From NCBI GenBank assembly GCA_050331295.1, contig JBHJGZ010000010.1, positions 1-64,000 of the forward strand: 64,000 bases of DNA, read 5' to 3'. The notes beneath the pieces were generated by a model. That model was given only the letters and a program-made list of their open reading frames with translations. It searched no databases and was not told the DNA's origin. Positions 56,094 through 64,000 of this stretch are shown one piece after another. How positions within the stretch are numbered: the stretch's first letter is position 1; the number at the start of each line of letters is the position of its first letter. Origin of the DNA: Kuafuiihalomonas sp050331295. Its GTDB lineage: Bacteria; Myxococcota; Kuafuiibacteriia; Kuafuiibacteriales; Kuafuiibacteriaceae. A program made the translations under genes and the position numbers.

Positions 56094-56513
56094 TCAGCTC
56101 GAAGCGGATTCCCAGATTAGGAGGAGCCGGGCGTCGGACAGGGCTGCCGTTCGGTGAACCGCGATGGATTGATATTGCGGGTCTTGGATCATCCGAAAGA
56201 ACGCGCGGGCCGACGGATACCGGATGAGAAGGACGTCATCCCAAGACTCCTCACTCGGGCCAATGACGAGAGCACCTGCAGCACCTCGAAACAGGGCCGA
56301 GCCGCCGACTGCCGTCACCAGTGAAATGGCCCGAACCGCGTATCTTTGGTACGCGGTTCGTCCGTCGCAGGGGGAACCATTGACGCCATCTGGGAGGATA
56401 TCGGGATAGGTCGCCTCGGCTCGGTAGCGAAGCAAGTTGAGCATCACGAAGGGCTTGTCGTCCGGGACCTCCGACAGCATGCCGAGTTGCGACGAGGTGG
56501 GTTCGATGTGCAC
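56094..56513 (-). CDS. DUF1330 family protein
   Basis: A 139-residue protein of the dimeric alpha-beta barrel (DUF1330) type: 'PFVMLNLLRYRAEATYPD' and 'RTAYQRYAVRAISLVTAVGGSALF', then the terminal 'WDDVLLIRYPSARAFFRMIQDPQYQSI' typical of the family. No function is known. It is convergent with the molybdopterin gene with a one-base gap. Confidence 0.85.
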   Translation of the reverse strand: MHIEPTSSQLGMLSEVPDDKPFVMLNLLRYRAEATYPDILPDGVNGSPCDGRTAYQRYAVRAISLVTAVGGSALFRGAAGALVIGPSEESWDDVLLIRYPSARAFFRMIQDPQYQSIAVHRTAALSDARLLLIWESASS

Positions 56514-56604
56514 GGCGAGTGCTCTACCGCAGTTCCGACGGTCCGACCAGTCGAGTGCTCAGGAGTCGTGAAGAAGCCACCGGCAGCGCCGCGAATCGGT
56601 GTGT

Positions 56605-56943
56605 TCAGTACGCGTAGACCTTGCCGCCGTGCACGCGTGCGAAAAACAGCTTCCGATGCTTGCCACGGAACCTCTGGATCTCGAGTCCACGCTTTCTCCG
56701 AAGGCGTTTGAAGTGCCGAGGTCCGACCCGACGATGCGCAAATCGTCGGCGTCGGAAGTGCCGTCCTCGTCGGCCTCGGAAGCCCTTTCCTCGGACCGGC
56801 GTGAGCTCGGCTTTGTCCGAAGCATGCTCAATGCCTGGGTATGCCAACCCAGCGCGATGCAATGCGGGAGATGCTTCCGCAGCCAACGGAGCAGCCAAAG
56901 CCGCAGTCACGAATCCCATGATCGCGGTTTTCCAGATCTTCAT
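56605..56943 (-). CDS. Small, very basic secreted protein
   Basis: A 112-residue protein with a clear signal peptide (MKIWKTAIMGFVTAALAAPLAAEA, cleavage near ASP) and a good GGAGG ribosome binding site. The mature part is extremely rich in Arg, Lys, His and Gly: 'GKGFRGRRGRHFRRRRFAHRR' split by the linker, then 'HFKRLRRKRGLEIQRFRGKHR'. It ends 'ARVHGGKVYAY'. No cysteine is present in the mature part. It could bind polyanions (LPS, DNA, polyphosphate) or be a toxic or antimicrobial peptide, but nothing in the sequence decides. Confidence 0.6.
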   Translation of the reverse strand: MKIWKTAIMGFVTAALAAPLAAEASPALHRAGLAYPGIEHASDKAELTPVRGKGFRGRRGRHFRRRRFAHRRVGPRHFKRLRRKRGLEIQRFRGKHRKLFFARVHGGKVYAY

Positions 56944-57032
56944 GTGTGGATGCCTCCTTCGCCCACGGTACGGACGCTTCGAAGGAACGTTTCAAAACCC
57001 ATGACCTCGATTGAGGCGTGAGGGCCCTCTCA

Positions 57033-58271
57033 CTACGCGACGGAGGAGGACGGCTCGTCCAAACGAATCCGCAGGAGTGCGAGGCAAAGGAGGAACGCTG
57101 GAACCGCCGCTGCAAACAGGACGGGTTGGAAGCTCCCCCATACATCGACACTCACGCCGAGGAGCACTGGACCCAGCGCCGTTCCAGCCACGACCCACGT
57201 CATCACGGAACCGCGAATCGTACCGTGGTGTCTCCGACCGAAGGCAACTGCGATGCACGGGGTCAGCGAGGCCTGGATCAACGCCATTCCGATGCCGAGC
57301 AGCATCATCGAACCGACGAAAAGGGCAGCACTTCGGGCCATGCCGATGCCCGCGCAGGACAAACTGAGGGCCACCGGTATCGCGACGAGACCAGGGCGGT
57401 ACGGCAGACGCGCACCCAACAGGAACAAGAGACCCGTCGCAGCCAGGCTCGAACCTCCGAATGCGCTCAATCCGAGCGCGCTCACGGAAAGCGGAAGCTG
57501 GCCAGCCTCGGCCAGCGCCTGATTGTGAAACAGCACTCCGGTTCCGAGGCTGGCGTGAAGAACCGCCACCGACAAAAGTACCCAGTACGTTCGAGTCCGG
57601 AGAGCTTGGGCGAGCGTCAGGCCCGTCCATGCCGACTTTGCGCTCGCGGCCTGCGTCGGGTCGTGCCTTCTGCCATCCACCCGTAGGCCCATGGATTCGG
57701 GTGTGTCCCTTTGTACCCCGATCACCAAAGGGAGCACCGCCATCACGGCCAAGGCACCCAACGATGGGTAGGCCCATCGCCAACCCCAAGAGGCGATGAG
57801 CCAAAACGTGAACGGCGGGAACGCTGATGTGGCCAGACCCATGACTGCGCTCCGTAGGGCCTCCACTCGACGGAGTTCGCTTTCGAACCAGAGTGCCACG
57901 GCATGTCCACTCAGGAGTCCCATGGCGCCTTGCCCGAACATACGGAGACCGGCCAGACCCAACAGCGCTCCCCAGCCGGACCGGACGTTTCCCATCCAGA
58001 CGCATGATATGGCGAGGCCCAGCGTGGCCGCGATGGTGACGAGGCGCGGGCCAAAGCGGTCTGCGAGTCGGCCGACGAATGTCATCGGCAGAGACGCGGT
58101 CAATGTCGCCATCATGTAGATCAAGCTCAGCTCGGTGGCCGTCAGCCGAAGGTCGGATTGCAAATGAGGTGTAAAGACCGAGACGAGAACCGTCTGCCCG
58201 GGCAAGGTGAATGCCAAGGTGACGGTGGAAGCCAAAGCCACCCACCATCCGTAAAAAATCCGCGGTGGCAT
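57033..58271 (-). CDS. MFS transporter
   Basis: A 412-residue permease with 12 predicted helices. ATG 58271 is preferred (MPPRIFYGWWVALAS); the longer frame from 58331 adds a polar 20-residue lead. The Gly-rich motif A after helix 2 is 'GRLADRFGPRLV', and the second half has the matching 'GTIRGSVMTWVVAGTALGPVLLG'. The FYGWWVAL start is typical of the oxalate/formate antiporter-like or monocarboxylate group, but the substrate is unknown. Confidence 0.86.
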   Translation of the reverse strand: MPPRIFYGWWVALASTVTLAFTLPGQTVLVSVFTPHLQSDLRLTATELSLIYMMATLTASLPMTFVGRLADRFGPRLVTIAATLGLAISCVWMGNVRSGWGALLGLAGLRMFGQGAMGLLSGHAVALWFESELRRVEALRSAVMGLATSAFPPFTFWLIASWGWRWAYPSLGALAVMAVLPLVIGVQRDTPESMGLRVDGRRHDPTQAASAKSAWTGLTLAQALRTRTYWVLLSVAVLHASLGTGVLFHNQALAEAGQLPLSVSALGLSAFGGSSLAATGLLFLLGARLPYRPGLVAIPVALSLSCAGIGMARSAALFVGSMMLLGIGMALIQASLTPCIAVAFGRRHHGTIRGSVMTWVVAGTALGPVLLGVSVDVWGSFQPVLFAAAVPAFLLCLALLRIRLDEPSSSVA

Positions 58272-58429
58272 GGGCGCCGGCCTACCGGGTCTCCGGTACA
58301 GGTCAAGGCAATCGTCGTACTCTTGGCGCACGACGATTCAAGCGGGAACAGATCGGCGTGACGGAGGAGGCGACGGTCGGTCTACGCAGATGCGCGCCAG
58401 TGTGTTAACCGAGCGCTGAGGACCCTGAG

Positions 58430-59161
58430 ATGCACGACAGCAAAAGCCGAAGAACTTTCCTACAAACCGTTGCCCAAGCTACGGGTGGTGTCGCTTTGAT
58501 GCCCCTCGTCACCTCTTGCACCCAGTCCCCTGGAGACAAGAGCCACTCGAAACAAACGCCGTCTGCTTCCGGCTCGAAAGCCGCCTCGAAGCCATCGTCC
58601 AAGCCATCGGACGACGACGTGACCGCGATTCCCACCGCGAAACCTGCTGCCTGGGATCCCATCGCCTACAACCGCAAGCGTGGAAACGCGGGCAAGATTC
58701 CGGAGTCGTACCTACCCAGCATCAACGGCCCGGACGGGGTGAAGAAGCACCTCGGTAAGCACCTGCCATACGTGCCGGATCTCGGGGAGATTACGGTGCC
58801 TTCCGGTATGGTTGCCATCATGTGGGGCGACCCTTCGAAAGGCTACGTCCGACATCCGAATGCCGCCCGTGGACCTGACAACAACAACGAAGGGCACTGG
58901 TACAACTGGGTCAAAATCCGAAAAGCCACGGTCGAGGACGCCCTAGAGACCAAGAGTCAATACGCCGAGTGGCCGCCCAAGGAAGGTGAAGAGAGCTCCT
59001 TTGCGGTGTTTGGAGGTGGTGACATCACGGCCGACTCCGGGAAGAACACCGTCTATCTCGCCGAACTGCCCAAAGACCTCGAGCCGGGGGATACGGTTCG
59101 GGTCTGGGCCCACTGTCTGACCCATGGCGAGTATGTCGACTTCATGACGATTCCTGCCTGA
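58430..59161 (+). CDS. Tat-exported superoxide reductase-like lipoprotein
   Basis: A 243-residue protein. The twin-arginine signal (SRRTFLQTVAQATGG) ends in a lipobox-like TSC (Cys30), followed by a Ser/Lys/Pro-rich linker (31-70). The C-terminal domain aligns by eye with desulfoferrodoxin/neelaredoxin: His111 (GKHLPYVP, cf. EKHVP), His142 (RHPN, cf. IPHPN), His156 (NEGHWYNWVKI, cf. TEHHIRYIEL) and Cys229-x-x-His232 (AHCLTHGEY, cf. SYCNIHGLW). That gives all four His and the Cys of the SOR iron site. The Glu of EKH is replaced by Gly, and the HPN-to-His segment is eight residues longer. It should reduce superoxide outside the cytoplasm, or at least bind Fe or Cu. A multicopper fold is the main alternative. 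Confidence 0.72.
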   Translation: MHDSKSRRTFLQTVAQATGGVALMPLVTSCTQSPGDKSHSKQTPSASGSKAASKPSSKPSDDDVTAIPTAKPAAWDPIAYNRKRGNAGKIPESYLPSINGPDGVKKHLGKHLPYVPDLGEITVPSGMVAIMWGDPSKGYVRHPNAARGPDNNNEGHWYNWVKIRKATVEDALETKSQYAEWPPKEGEESSFAVFGGGDITADSGKNTVYLAELPKDLEPGDTVRVWAHCLTHGEYVDFMTIPA

Positions 59162-59193
59162 GCTTCGTGGGAACGACCGCTCATGAAAGACCC

Positions 59194-60120
59194 TCAATCC
59201 GGATCGATTGGGTGCGGCGGATCTGTGTGCTCGGTTCCTGATTGCTCTTCAGCATCCTCCGCCTTCGAAACGACCGGCCATGAGGCGGCTTCGATGGAGG
59301 ACCCGTTCCTCGAGCGCAAGGAAGCGAACGAAACGACCCGCTGAGGCAGCGGAAACTCGAATCCCGCTTCAGCCAAAGCGTTCTTGACCTGAATCGTCAG
59401 GTCATTCTTCACGTCGTAGTACTGTTCCGTCACCGTCCAGGCCGTGAGCTTCAGTTCGATGGCGTCGCTCTGGAAGGCCTCCACGAAGACGAACGGCTTC
59501 GGTTCTTCCAGACAGGCTGTGTTGTCGTCGGCCACCGATTCGAGCAGTTCGATGACTCGGTGCAGGTCGTCCGTCAGTCGGACCCTCAGCAAGATGTCCA
59601 TCCGTCGAATCGGAAACCGGGTCAGATTCACCACCCTCGTCTTCAACACCGTCTCGTTGGGGACACGCACGAGAAGATTGTCGAAGGTTCGAATCTTCAC
59701 CGACAACGGGTCGATGGACATCACCTCTCCCATCGTGCCCTCGATGTCCACCACGTCGCCGACTCCGAAGGGCTGCTCCCCCATCATGAACAATCCACTG
59801 ATGAGATTCGAAGCGGCGGTCTGCGATGCGAAACCGATGGCCACGGTGAAGACCCCCGCTGCGCCCAAGAGAACTGCTAGGTTCACGCCGAAGAGACTCA
59901 GCGCGATTCCGATGGCCAATAAGGCGAGCAGATAGCGAACGACTTGTCGGAACCAGACGTTCGTCTTGGTGCTGAAGCCCGGCACCCGTAGTCGGCGGCC
60001 GATCAGAGACGCGGTCCAAAGGCCCAGGATCAAGACCAGTACCGCCCCGGTGTAGGAGAGCGCGTTCGGTCCCAAGCCCAGCATCCACTCCGCTACACTC
60101 TCAAAGCTCACGCTCTTCAT
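59194..60120 (-). CDS. MscS-type small mechanosensitive channel
   Basis: A 308-residue inner membrane channel. Three N-terminal helices include the pore-lining TM3 pattern 'LLGAAGVFTVAIGFASQTAASNLISG', followed by the beta domain ('GVGDVVDIEGTMGEVMSIDPLSVKIRTFDN', 'VPNETVLKT'). The acidic C-terminal tail is low-complexity. It lies four bases after the DUF432 gene on the same strand, as MscS and DUF432 genes often do. Confidence 0.92.
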   Translation of the reverse strand: MKSVSFESVAEWMLGLGPNALSYTGAVLVLILGLWTASLIGRRLRVPGFSTKTNVWFRQVVRYLLALLAIGIALSLFGVNLAVLLGAAGVFTVAIGFASQTAASNLISGLFMMGEQPFGVGDVVDIEGTMGEVMSIDPLSVKIRTFDNLLVRVPNETVLKTRVVNLTRFPIRRMDILLRVRLTDDLHRVIELLESVADDNTACLEEPKPFVFVEAFQSDAIELKLTAWTVTEQYYDVKNDLTIQVKNALAEAGFEFPLPQRVVSFASLRSRNGSSIEAASWPVVSKAEDAEEQSGTEHTDPPHPIDPD

Positions 60121-60124
60121 CCGC

Positions 60125-60931
60125 TTACCTCAGAAGGGAGGAGAAGGCGCGGAAGGGACCATCCTCCTGGCGCCGTGAAGGAGAGATGAACTTCGCTCGC
60201 TCGGCCTCTGGAGGCGGTCTTCGCGCCACCTTGACATCCGCGAAGTCGGTCACGTCTCGACGCACCAACGTGGTCTCTTCGGTCCAGAGAACTCCGTTCG
60301 GCGTCTGAAACAGCGCAAGTCGAAAGACAGGCAAACTGATACGCTCCAGTACCAGAGTCGAGTCTGTCCGATTCTGAATCCGCACCGCCGTCGTGGCCCG
60401 GTGTCGTTGGAGCACGAACTCCGACAGGTGAAGACAACAATAGGTCCGTGACGCGTAGCAAAGATGTCCTTCTTGTGTCGGTGGACCGAACCAAGTGTCG
60501 GATGGTCGATAGATGGGAAAGTCGGCCAAGCGCCGAGCCCCATCCGCCCCCGGGGCGAGGCGAATCCAGACCGGCGATGTGACGAAGATTCGTACTTCGT
60601 CTTGGGGCGGGATCGCGAACGCGTGAGCCGGTCGCGTGACGACCGACCTATCCGGAAGACGGGGGGAGATATCGAGTCTGAGGTCGGGGCTCGTCGTCCC
60701 ATAGCGGGTCCAGTAGTAGGGCTCTCGGTCGTCCGGCGGCCGGGCCGGAACCAGTACGCCCATGGTGTCGGCGAACGATTCCCTTTCGCGCAGCGTTCCG
60801 AGGCGCCACTCGTACTCCTGACGCTCGATGATCAAGTGAAGAGGGCCGATCCTCCACCGACCGCAGGAACCCCGAGGAATGTGAAACTTGCCCCAGATAC
60901 TCTGAACAGCCTCCTCCACGCCCGTCCACAT
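60125..60931 (-). CDS. DUF432 family protein
   Basis: A 268-residue soluble protein of the DUF432 family: 'IWGKFHIPRGSCGRWRIGPLHL' at the start, then 'VLVPARPP', 'ISPRLPDRSVVTRPAHAFAIPP', 'EVRIFVTSPVWIRL', 'IYRPSDTWFGPPTQEGHLCYAS' and 'TTAVRIQNRTDSTLVLERISLPV'. DUF432 genes typically neighbour mechanosensitive channel genes, as here (four-base gap), so a role in channel regulation or osmotic adaptation is inferred. No enzymatic motif is seen. Confidence 0.85.
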   Translation of the reverse strand: MWTGVEEAVQSIWGKFHIPRGSCGRWRIGPLHLIIERQEYEWRLGTLRERESFADTMGVLVPARPPDDREPYYWTRYGTTSPDLRLDISPRLPDRSVVTRPAHAFAIPPQDEVRIFVTSPVWIRLAPGADGARRLADFPIYRPSDTWFGPPTQEGHLCYASRTYCCLHLSEFVLQRHRATTAVRIQNRTDSTLVLERISLPVFRLALFQTPNGVLWTEETTLVRRDVTDFADVKVARRPPPEAERAKFISPSRRQEDGPFRAFSSLLR

Positions 60932-61102
60932 ACTACGGGGGTGAGCTGGTTATCCAATCGTTCGATGCATCGGCACCCCGTTTGCTCGGACCAACCCGGT
61001 CACTCCGGAGATGGGAGACGCCATGTGGTAGGGCTTCGGGGGCAACGACCCGAACTGCGCATCGGTTGACACGAAGTGGTCCTGGTCGCTGAAACCGCGC
61101 CG

Positions 61103-62320
61103 ATGGAAGGCCTCGTTCTCGTTGTTGTGAGCGGTCTCCTGGTAGGGGGCCTCGCGTGGGTCTTCTCGCGTCGGCGTCGGCGTTCGTTGTTTCCGCGGAG
61201 ACGAGTCGTCTGTTTGCCGCAGCGCTATGACGCCGAACCGGTTGAAGGTAGTCACAGCGTGCGCTCCTTTCGCGTGCATGACGAAGTCGCGCCGCGAAGC
61301 ACGCGATTGCAGGATCAGCCGGAACGGTGGCGCCGGGAGATGGCCGGGCTGGGGGAGGCGGCGCGGCACGCAGGCGTCATTTACGCCGTCTTCGTTCATG
61401 GCACGTTTGTAGGTACGGACCCGTTTTCGCTGCTGTCGTCCATCCAACGACTCTATCCACGAATGGATAATGGAGTCGTTTCCCGGGTGGGTGTGCTCTG
61501 GAGGACTGCGACCAGTCAGCTCAATCGAGATCGTGGAAACTTCCAGCCAGGTTACGTGAAGCTCTTTGCCGAGTCGACCAGTGTCCCGGCTTCGCTCTTC
61601 GTGTGGAGCTCGGAGAACACGCACGGCGCCAGGCTCAATGCTGCGGCTCAGTTGGCGTATCACATCTCGGCGCGACTCGACGAACTCAAGGGCGGCGAGC
61701 GAGGCCGCGTTCTCTTGGTGGGTCACAGTCACGCCGGACAGATCTTTGCGCTGCTCCTTCAGATGTTGACGGAGTGTTCCCATGCGCCGACGCTCCTTCG
61801 ACTCGCCGGAGAGCTGGGTGAAGACATCGACTGGCTGAAAATGCACTTGCATCAGCTTCAGCGCCGAGAGGTAGACGTCGTCACGCTGGGGACGCCGGCG
61901 AGGTACGGCTGGCCGGCGCCGAGTCATGAGCGCATCCTTCACATCGTCAATCACCGGGGTCCGGAACCAATGGGGGGCCGACTCGACGGTGTTCTGACCA
62001 CTCGAGATGGAGACTATATTCAGCAGTGGGGCGTAGCCGGTTCGGATTTGCCGTCTACGTCCGCTTCGCTGAAACGCATCAACACGGAACTGGATGAGGT
62101 GTTGGGTCTGGGGCACGATCCTCGCAAGTGGCTGCAGAACCTCGAACACCGAAAACGGGTGCACGAGGGTGGCCACACGATGCTCGTCGACTACGGCGAT
62201 CAGTCCACCAGTGGTCCAAACTGTATCGCGACCAATTTCGGACATTCCATCTACACGCGTCGAAGAACGATGCGATTCTGGATGCGCGTCGCCGCTCAGA
62301 GGCTCTATTCCCTCGCGTGA
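61103..62320 (+). CDS. Membrane-anchored alpha/beta-hydrolase
   Basis: About 405 residues. The N-terminus is a signal anchor (LVLVVVSGLLVGGLAWVF) followed by an Arg-rich stretch (SRRRRRSLFPRRR), so the enzyme is probably on the cytoplasmic face. The hydrolase core includes 'VIYAVFVHGTFVG' (oxyanion strand) and 'LLVGHSHAGQIF', with nucleophile Ser209 in GHSHAG. A His-containing end near 'HEGGHTMLVDYGD' could complete the triad. No close family is evident; a lipase or thioesterase is plausible. GTG 61076 is an alternative start. It overlaps the next gene's ATG by one base (TGATG). Confidence 0.75.
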   Translation: MEGLVLVVVSGLLVGGLAWVFSRRRRRSLFPRRRVVCLPQRYDAEPVEGSHSVRSFRVHDEVAPRSTRLQDQPERWRREMAGLGEAARHAGVIYAVFVHGTFVGTDPFSLLSSIQRLYPRMDNGVVSRVGVLWRTATSQLNRDRGNFQPGYVKLFAESTSVPASLFVWSSENTHGARLNAAAQLAYHISARLDELKGGERGRVLLVGHSHAGQIFALLLQMLTECSHAPTLLRLAGELGEDIDWLKMHLHQLQRREVDVVTLGTPARYGWPAPSHERILHIVNHRGPEPMGGRLDGVLTTRDGDYIQQWGVAGSDLPSTSASLKRINTELDEVLGLGHDPRKWLQNLEHRKRVHEGGHTMLVDYGDQSTSGPNCIATNFGHSIYTRRRTMRFWMRVAAQRLYSLA

Positions 62321-62733
62321 TGTCTGTGTTGTGCACCATGCCCTTGTTCGTCTACGGTACGCTGCGGGTTGGAAGCACGCATGAGCATCTTCTCCCAGGT
62401 CCGAGGGTTGCTGCACGGACCTGGGGTCATTTGTTTCACCTCGGGGCGGGATATCCGGCTCTGGTGCCGGAACCCATCCAAGAAGTTCGGGGTGATCTCG
62501 CTTGGCTCCTGGAGCCAGAATCCGAGTTGAGGGAGCTCGACCGGTATGAGGGGGCCGAGGCTGGAGCTCGAGATCCGCTATACGTTCGCAGATTCTGGCC
62601 AGTCTGGGCCATGGGCCATTGGCTCGAAGCCTATTGTTACGTGATGGCCCGGCCGAAGGCTCTAGCCATGGGAGGCATTTGGGTCGAGGACGGAGATTGG
62701 CTCGAATGGAAGGGCAGCAGAGCGTATCGATGA
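62320..62733 (+). CDS. GGCT-like (AIG2/BtrG) gamma-glutamylcyclotransferase family protein
   Basis: A 137-residue protein: 'MPLFVYGTLRVGSTHEHLLPG' and the acidic 'LLEPESELRELDRYEGAEAG' are the two signature stretches of the GGCT-like fold. The E of RYEG matches the catalytic Glu of gamma-glutamylcyclotransferases. It may cleave or rearrange a gamma-glutamyl group; the exact substrate is unknown. It is translationally coupled to the hydrolase (start ATG overlaps the stop TGA by one base), so the two probably act together. Confidence 0.8.
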   Translation: MSVLCTMPLFVYGTLRVGSTHEHLLPGPRVAARTWGHLFHLGAGYPALVPEPIQEVRGDLAWLLEPESELRELDRYEGAEAGARDPLYVRRFWPVWAMGHWLEAYCYVMARPKALAMGGIWVEDGDWLEWKGSRAYR

Positions 62734-62745
62734 GGGGAGAAACCG

Positions 62746-63234
62746 TCAGTCTCGCCCCAGCCACCTCTCCACTTCGGCCATGAGGTCGGCGGGAGTGGTT
62801 CGCGACGAGTACCGCCCGACGACGGAACCGGTGCGGTCCACCAGGAACTTTTCGAAGTTCCATCGAATGTCTCCAGGGCCCTCCGGTTCCGTAGGTTGGG
62901 TCGTGAGCCAGGCATACAGTTCATGTCGATTGGGGCCGTTGACCTCAATCTTCGCAAAGAGCGGGAAGGTCACCTGATACTTGGAGGTGGCGAACGCCTT
63001 GACCTCGGGATCGCTGCCTGGCTCCTGAGCTCCGAACTGGTTGCAAGGGAATCCGAGCACGCTGAACCCCCGGTCCTCATACCGTTCATGGAGCTGCTGA
63101 AGGCCTGCGTATTGCGGCGTGAAGCCGCAGCGGGAAGCGAGATTGACCAGCAAGAGCGTTCGGCCTTCGAACGTACGAAGATCCACATCCTCGCCGTCGA
63201 TGTCTCGAACACGAAACGTATAGAGCGCGCTCAT
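62746..63234 (-). CDS. Glutathione peroxidase family protein
   Basis: A 162-residue thiol peroxidase that reduces H2O2 or lipid hydroperoxides. The peroxidatic Cys is Cys36 (NLASRCGFTPQY), and the partner residues are Gln66 (FPCNQFG) and Trp in DIRWNFEKF, so the catalytic triad is intact. The ATG at 63234 is preferred over 63246. There is no signal peptide, so it is cytoplasmic. Confidence 0.93.
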   Translation of the reverse strand: MSALYTFRVRDIDGEDVDLRTFEGRTLLLVNLASRCGFTPQYAGLQQLHERYEDRGFSVLGFPCNQFGAQEPGSDPEVKAFATSKYQVTFPLFAKIEVNGPNRHELYAWLTTQPTEPEGPGDIRWNFEKFLVDRTGSVVGRYSSRTTPADLMAEVERWLGRD

Positions 63235-63435
63235 GATGGGCCCCATACACAGTCAGGTGAAGGCGGCAAAGTCGCAAAGCGAACGATCGAACGACTTGGG
63301 CGCCTAGGTGCGGAAGCGTTCCCGCTTCGTGTCTCCCCCTTCGTCACGGTCACATCGGCGTAACGGTACCGCTTCTTCGCGCTGCATCTGCGCACCCGGA
63401 TCCATGGCATCGCCGTTGCATTCCCGCCCTCAGTC

Positions 63436-63450
63436 CCGCCCAAAGGGCGG
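63436..63450. other. Hairpin upstream of ccoN
   Basis: CCGCCC (63436-63441) pairs with GGGCGG (63445-63450) around AAA. It lies 34 bases before the ccoN start and 200 bases beyond the 5' end of the divergent glutathione peroxidase gene. No T-tract follows. Confidence 0.3.
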
Positions 63451-63484
63451 AATTCCGATTTGAGAAAGATTGGGAGATCGAGGA

Positions 63485-64000
63485 ATGCAGGCCGAGACCT
63501 TCACCTACGACGAAGATATCACACGTAAATTCGCTACCTTCACCGTCATTTGGGGCCTGGTGGGCACTGCGGCCGGTCTGCTGATCGCCGTTCAGCTTGC
63601 TTTTCCCGAGCTGAGCTTCGGTCTTCCGTACCTCACGTTTGGGCGCCTTCGGCCCTTGCATACCAACGCCGCCATCTTTGCCTTCGCCGGCAACGCAATC
63701 TTCGCTGGAGTGTATTACAGCACCCAGAGGCTCCTGAAGACGCGCATGTTCAACGATACGTTGAGCCGCATCCACTTGTGGGGATGGCAGCTCATCATCG
63801 TCGCCGCCGCCATCTCCTTGCCGCTCGGCATCACCCAATCAAAGGAGTACGCCGAACTCGAATGGCCCATCGACCTCGCGGTCGCTGTCATATGGGTGGT
63901 CTTCGCGATCAACTTCTTTGGAACGTTGGCCAAACGCCGTGAACGTCACATGTACGTAGCGGTTTGGTTTTACATCGCGACGATTGTTGCAATCACGATT
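63485..64000 (+). CDS. ccoN: cbb3-type cytochrome c oxidase subunit I, partial (runs off window)
   Basis: The first 172 codons of a heme-copper oxidase that reduces O2 and pumps protons under low oxygen. The ATG at 63485 starts 'MQAETFTYDEDITRKFA', and the first two helices and loops match CcoN closely: 'GRLRPLHTNAAIFAFAGNAI', 'GVYYSTQRLLKTRMFNDTL', 'IHLWGWQLIIVAAAISLPLG', 'EYAELEWPIDLAV'. The His of RPLHTN is the expected low-spin heme b ligand. The gene continues beyond the right edge of the window, probably with ccoO and others. Confidence 0.93.
   Translation, partial: MQAETFTYDEDITRKFATFTVIWGLVGTAAGLLIAVQLAFPELSFGLPYLTFGRLRPLHTNAAIFAFAGNAIFAGVYYSTQRLLKTRMFNDTLSRIHLWGWQLIIVAAAISLPLGITQSKEYAELEWPIDLAVAVIWVVFAINFFGTLAKRRERHMYVAVWFYIATIVAITI

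Noticed and set aside
60950..62863. 637-codon minus-strand frame opposite the hydrolase and GGCT genes
   Set aside because: The plus strand shows GHSHAG hydrolase and VYGTLR motifs; the minus frame shows nothing and would overlap glutathione peroxidase.
63451..63484. Possible Fnr/Crp-type site before ccoN
   Set aside because: TTTGAG and GATTG words are present but do not form a palindrome of the right spacing.

Overview
This 64 kb stretch of GC-rich DNA looks like draft-quality sequence from a Myxococcota-type (former Deltaproteobacteria) bacterium. The evidence is a large set of exported lipoproteins, cysteine-rich 'PGTTN...D' repeats joined to FG-GAP repeats, many Tat-exported proteins, a TPR-histidine kinase relic and Cache-type adenylate cyclase signalling. 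The taxonomic call is an inference. I found no rRNA, tRNA, CRISPR array, phage or insertion sequence. The left edge is a contig end: bases 1-33 are a slightly mutated Illumina adapter. At least two genes carry single-base frameshifts.

Layout. 0-5.4 kb: a truncated Cys-rich/FG-GAP lipoprotein, an S9 peptidase lipoprotein, a zinc-ribbon protein and the 3' remnant of a glycoside hydrolase. 5.9-12.7 kb: a SnoaL-like protein, a Tat-exported PhoX-like phosphatase with a collagen-like linker, a zinc-ribbon membrane protein and a DUF748/AsmA-like protein. 13-14.1 kb: a broken TPR-histidine kinase. 14.2-21.4 kb: a Cus-type Cu(I)/Ag(I) efflux operon (Cys-rich exported protein, TolC, CusB with metal-binding domain, CusA with all three relay methionines). 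21.5-28.6 kb: a second SnoaL-like protein, a two-domain phytase, DinB, GNAT, a MmcQ/YjbR protein, a three-gene envelope operon and a beta-barrel protein. 28.7-36.7 kb: an RhlE-type helicase, an exported KatG, a YfaP-like secreted protein, a PAP2 phosphatase, and a TetR-membrane protein operon with a visible operator. 36.9-42.1 kb: dabB-dabA inorganic carbon uptake genes with a divergent LysR regulator. 42.5-48.1 kb: glycosyltransferase, FkbM methyltransferase, GMC oxidoreductase with its Tat-exported small partner, SRPBCC protein and methyltransferase. 48.2-64 kb: a lipoprotein next to a Cache-adenylate cyclase, MarC, GNAT, alcohol dehydrogenase, molybdopterin oxidoreductase, DUF1330, a basic secreted protein, MFS, a Tat-exported superoxide reductase-like lipoprotein, MscS with DUF432, a hydrolase with GGCT, glutathione peroxidase, and the start of ccoN running off the right edge.

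Shared themes: organophosphate scavenging outside the cytoplasm (PhoX, phytase), handling of reactive oxygen in and outside the cytoplasm (exported KatG, SOR-like lipoprotein, glutathione peroxidase), copper export, and respiration or carbon uptake (cbb3 oxidase, DabAB). I did not find a clearly new multigene defence or biosynthetic system. The most unusual items are the exported SOR-like lipoprotein, the TetR gene that appears to start with CTG beside its own operator, and the lipoprotein paired with the Cache-cyclase.
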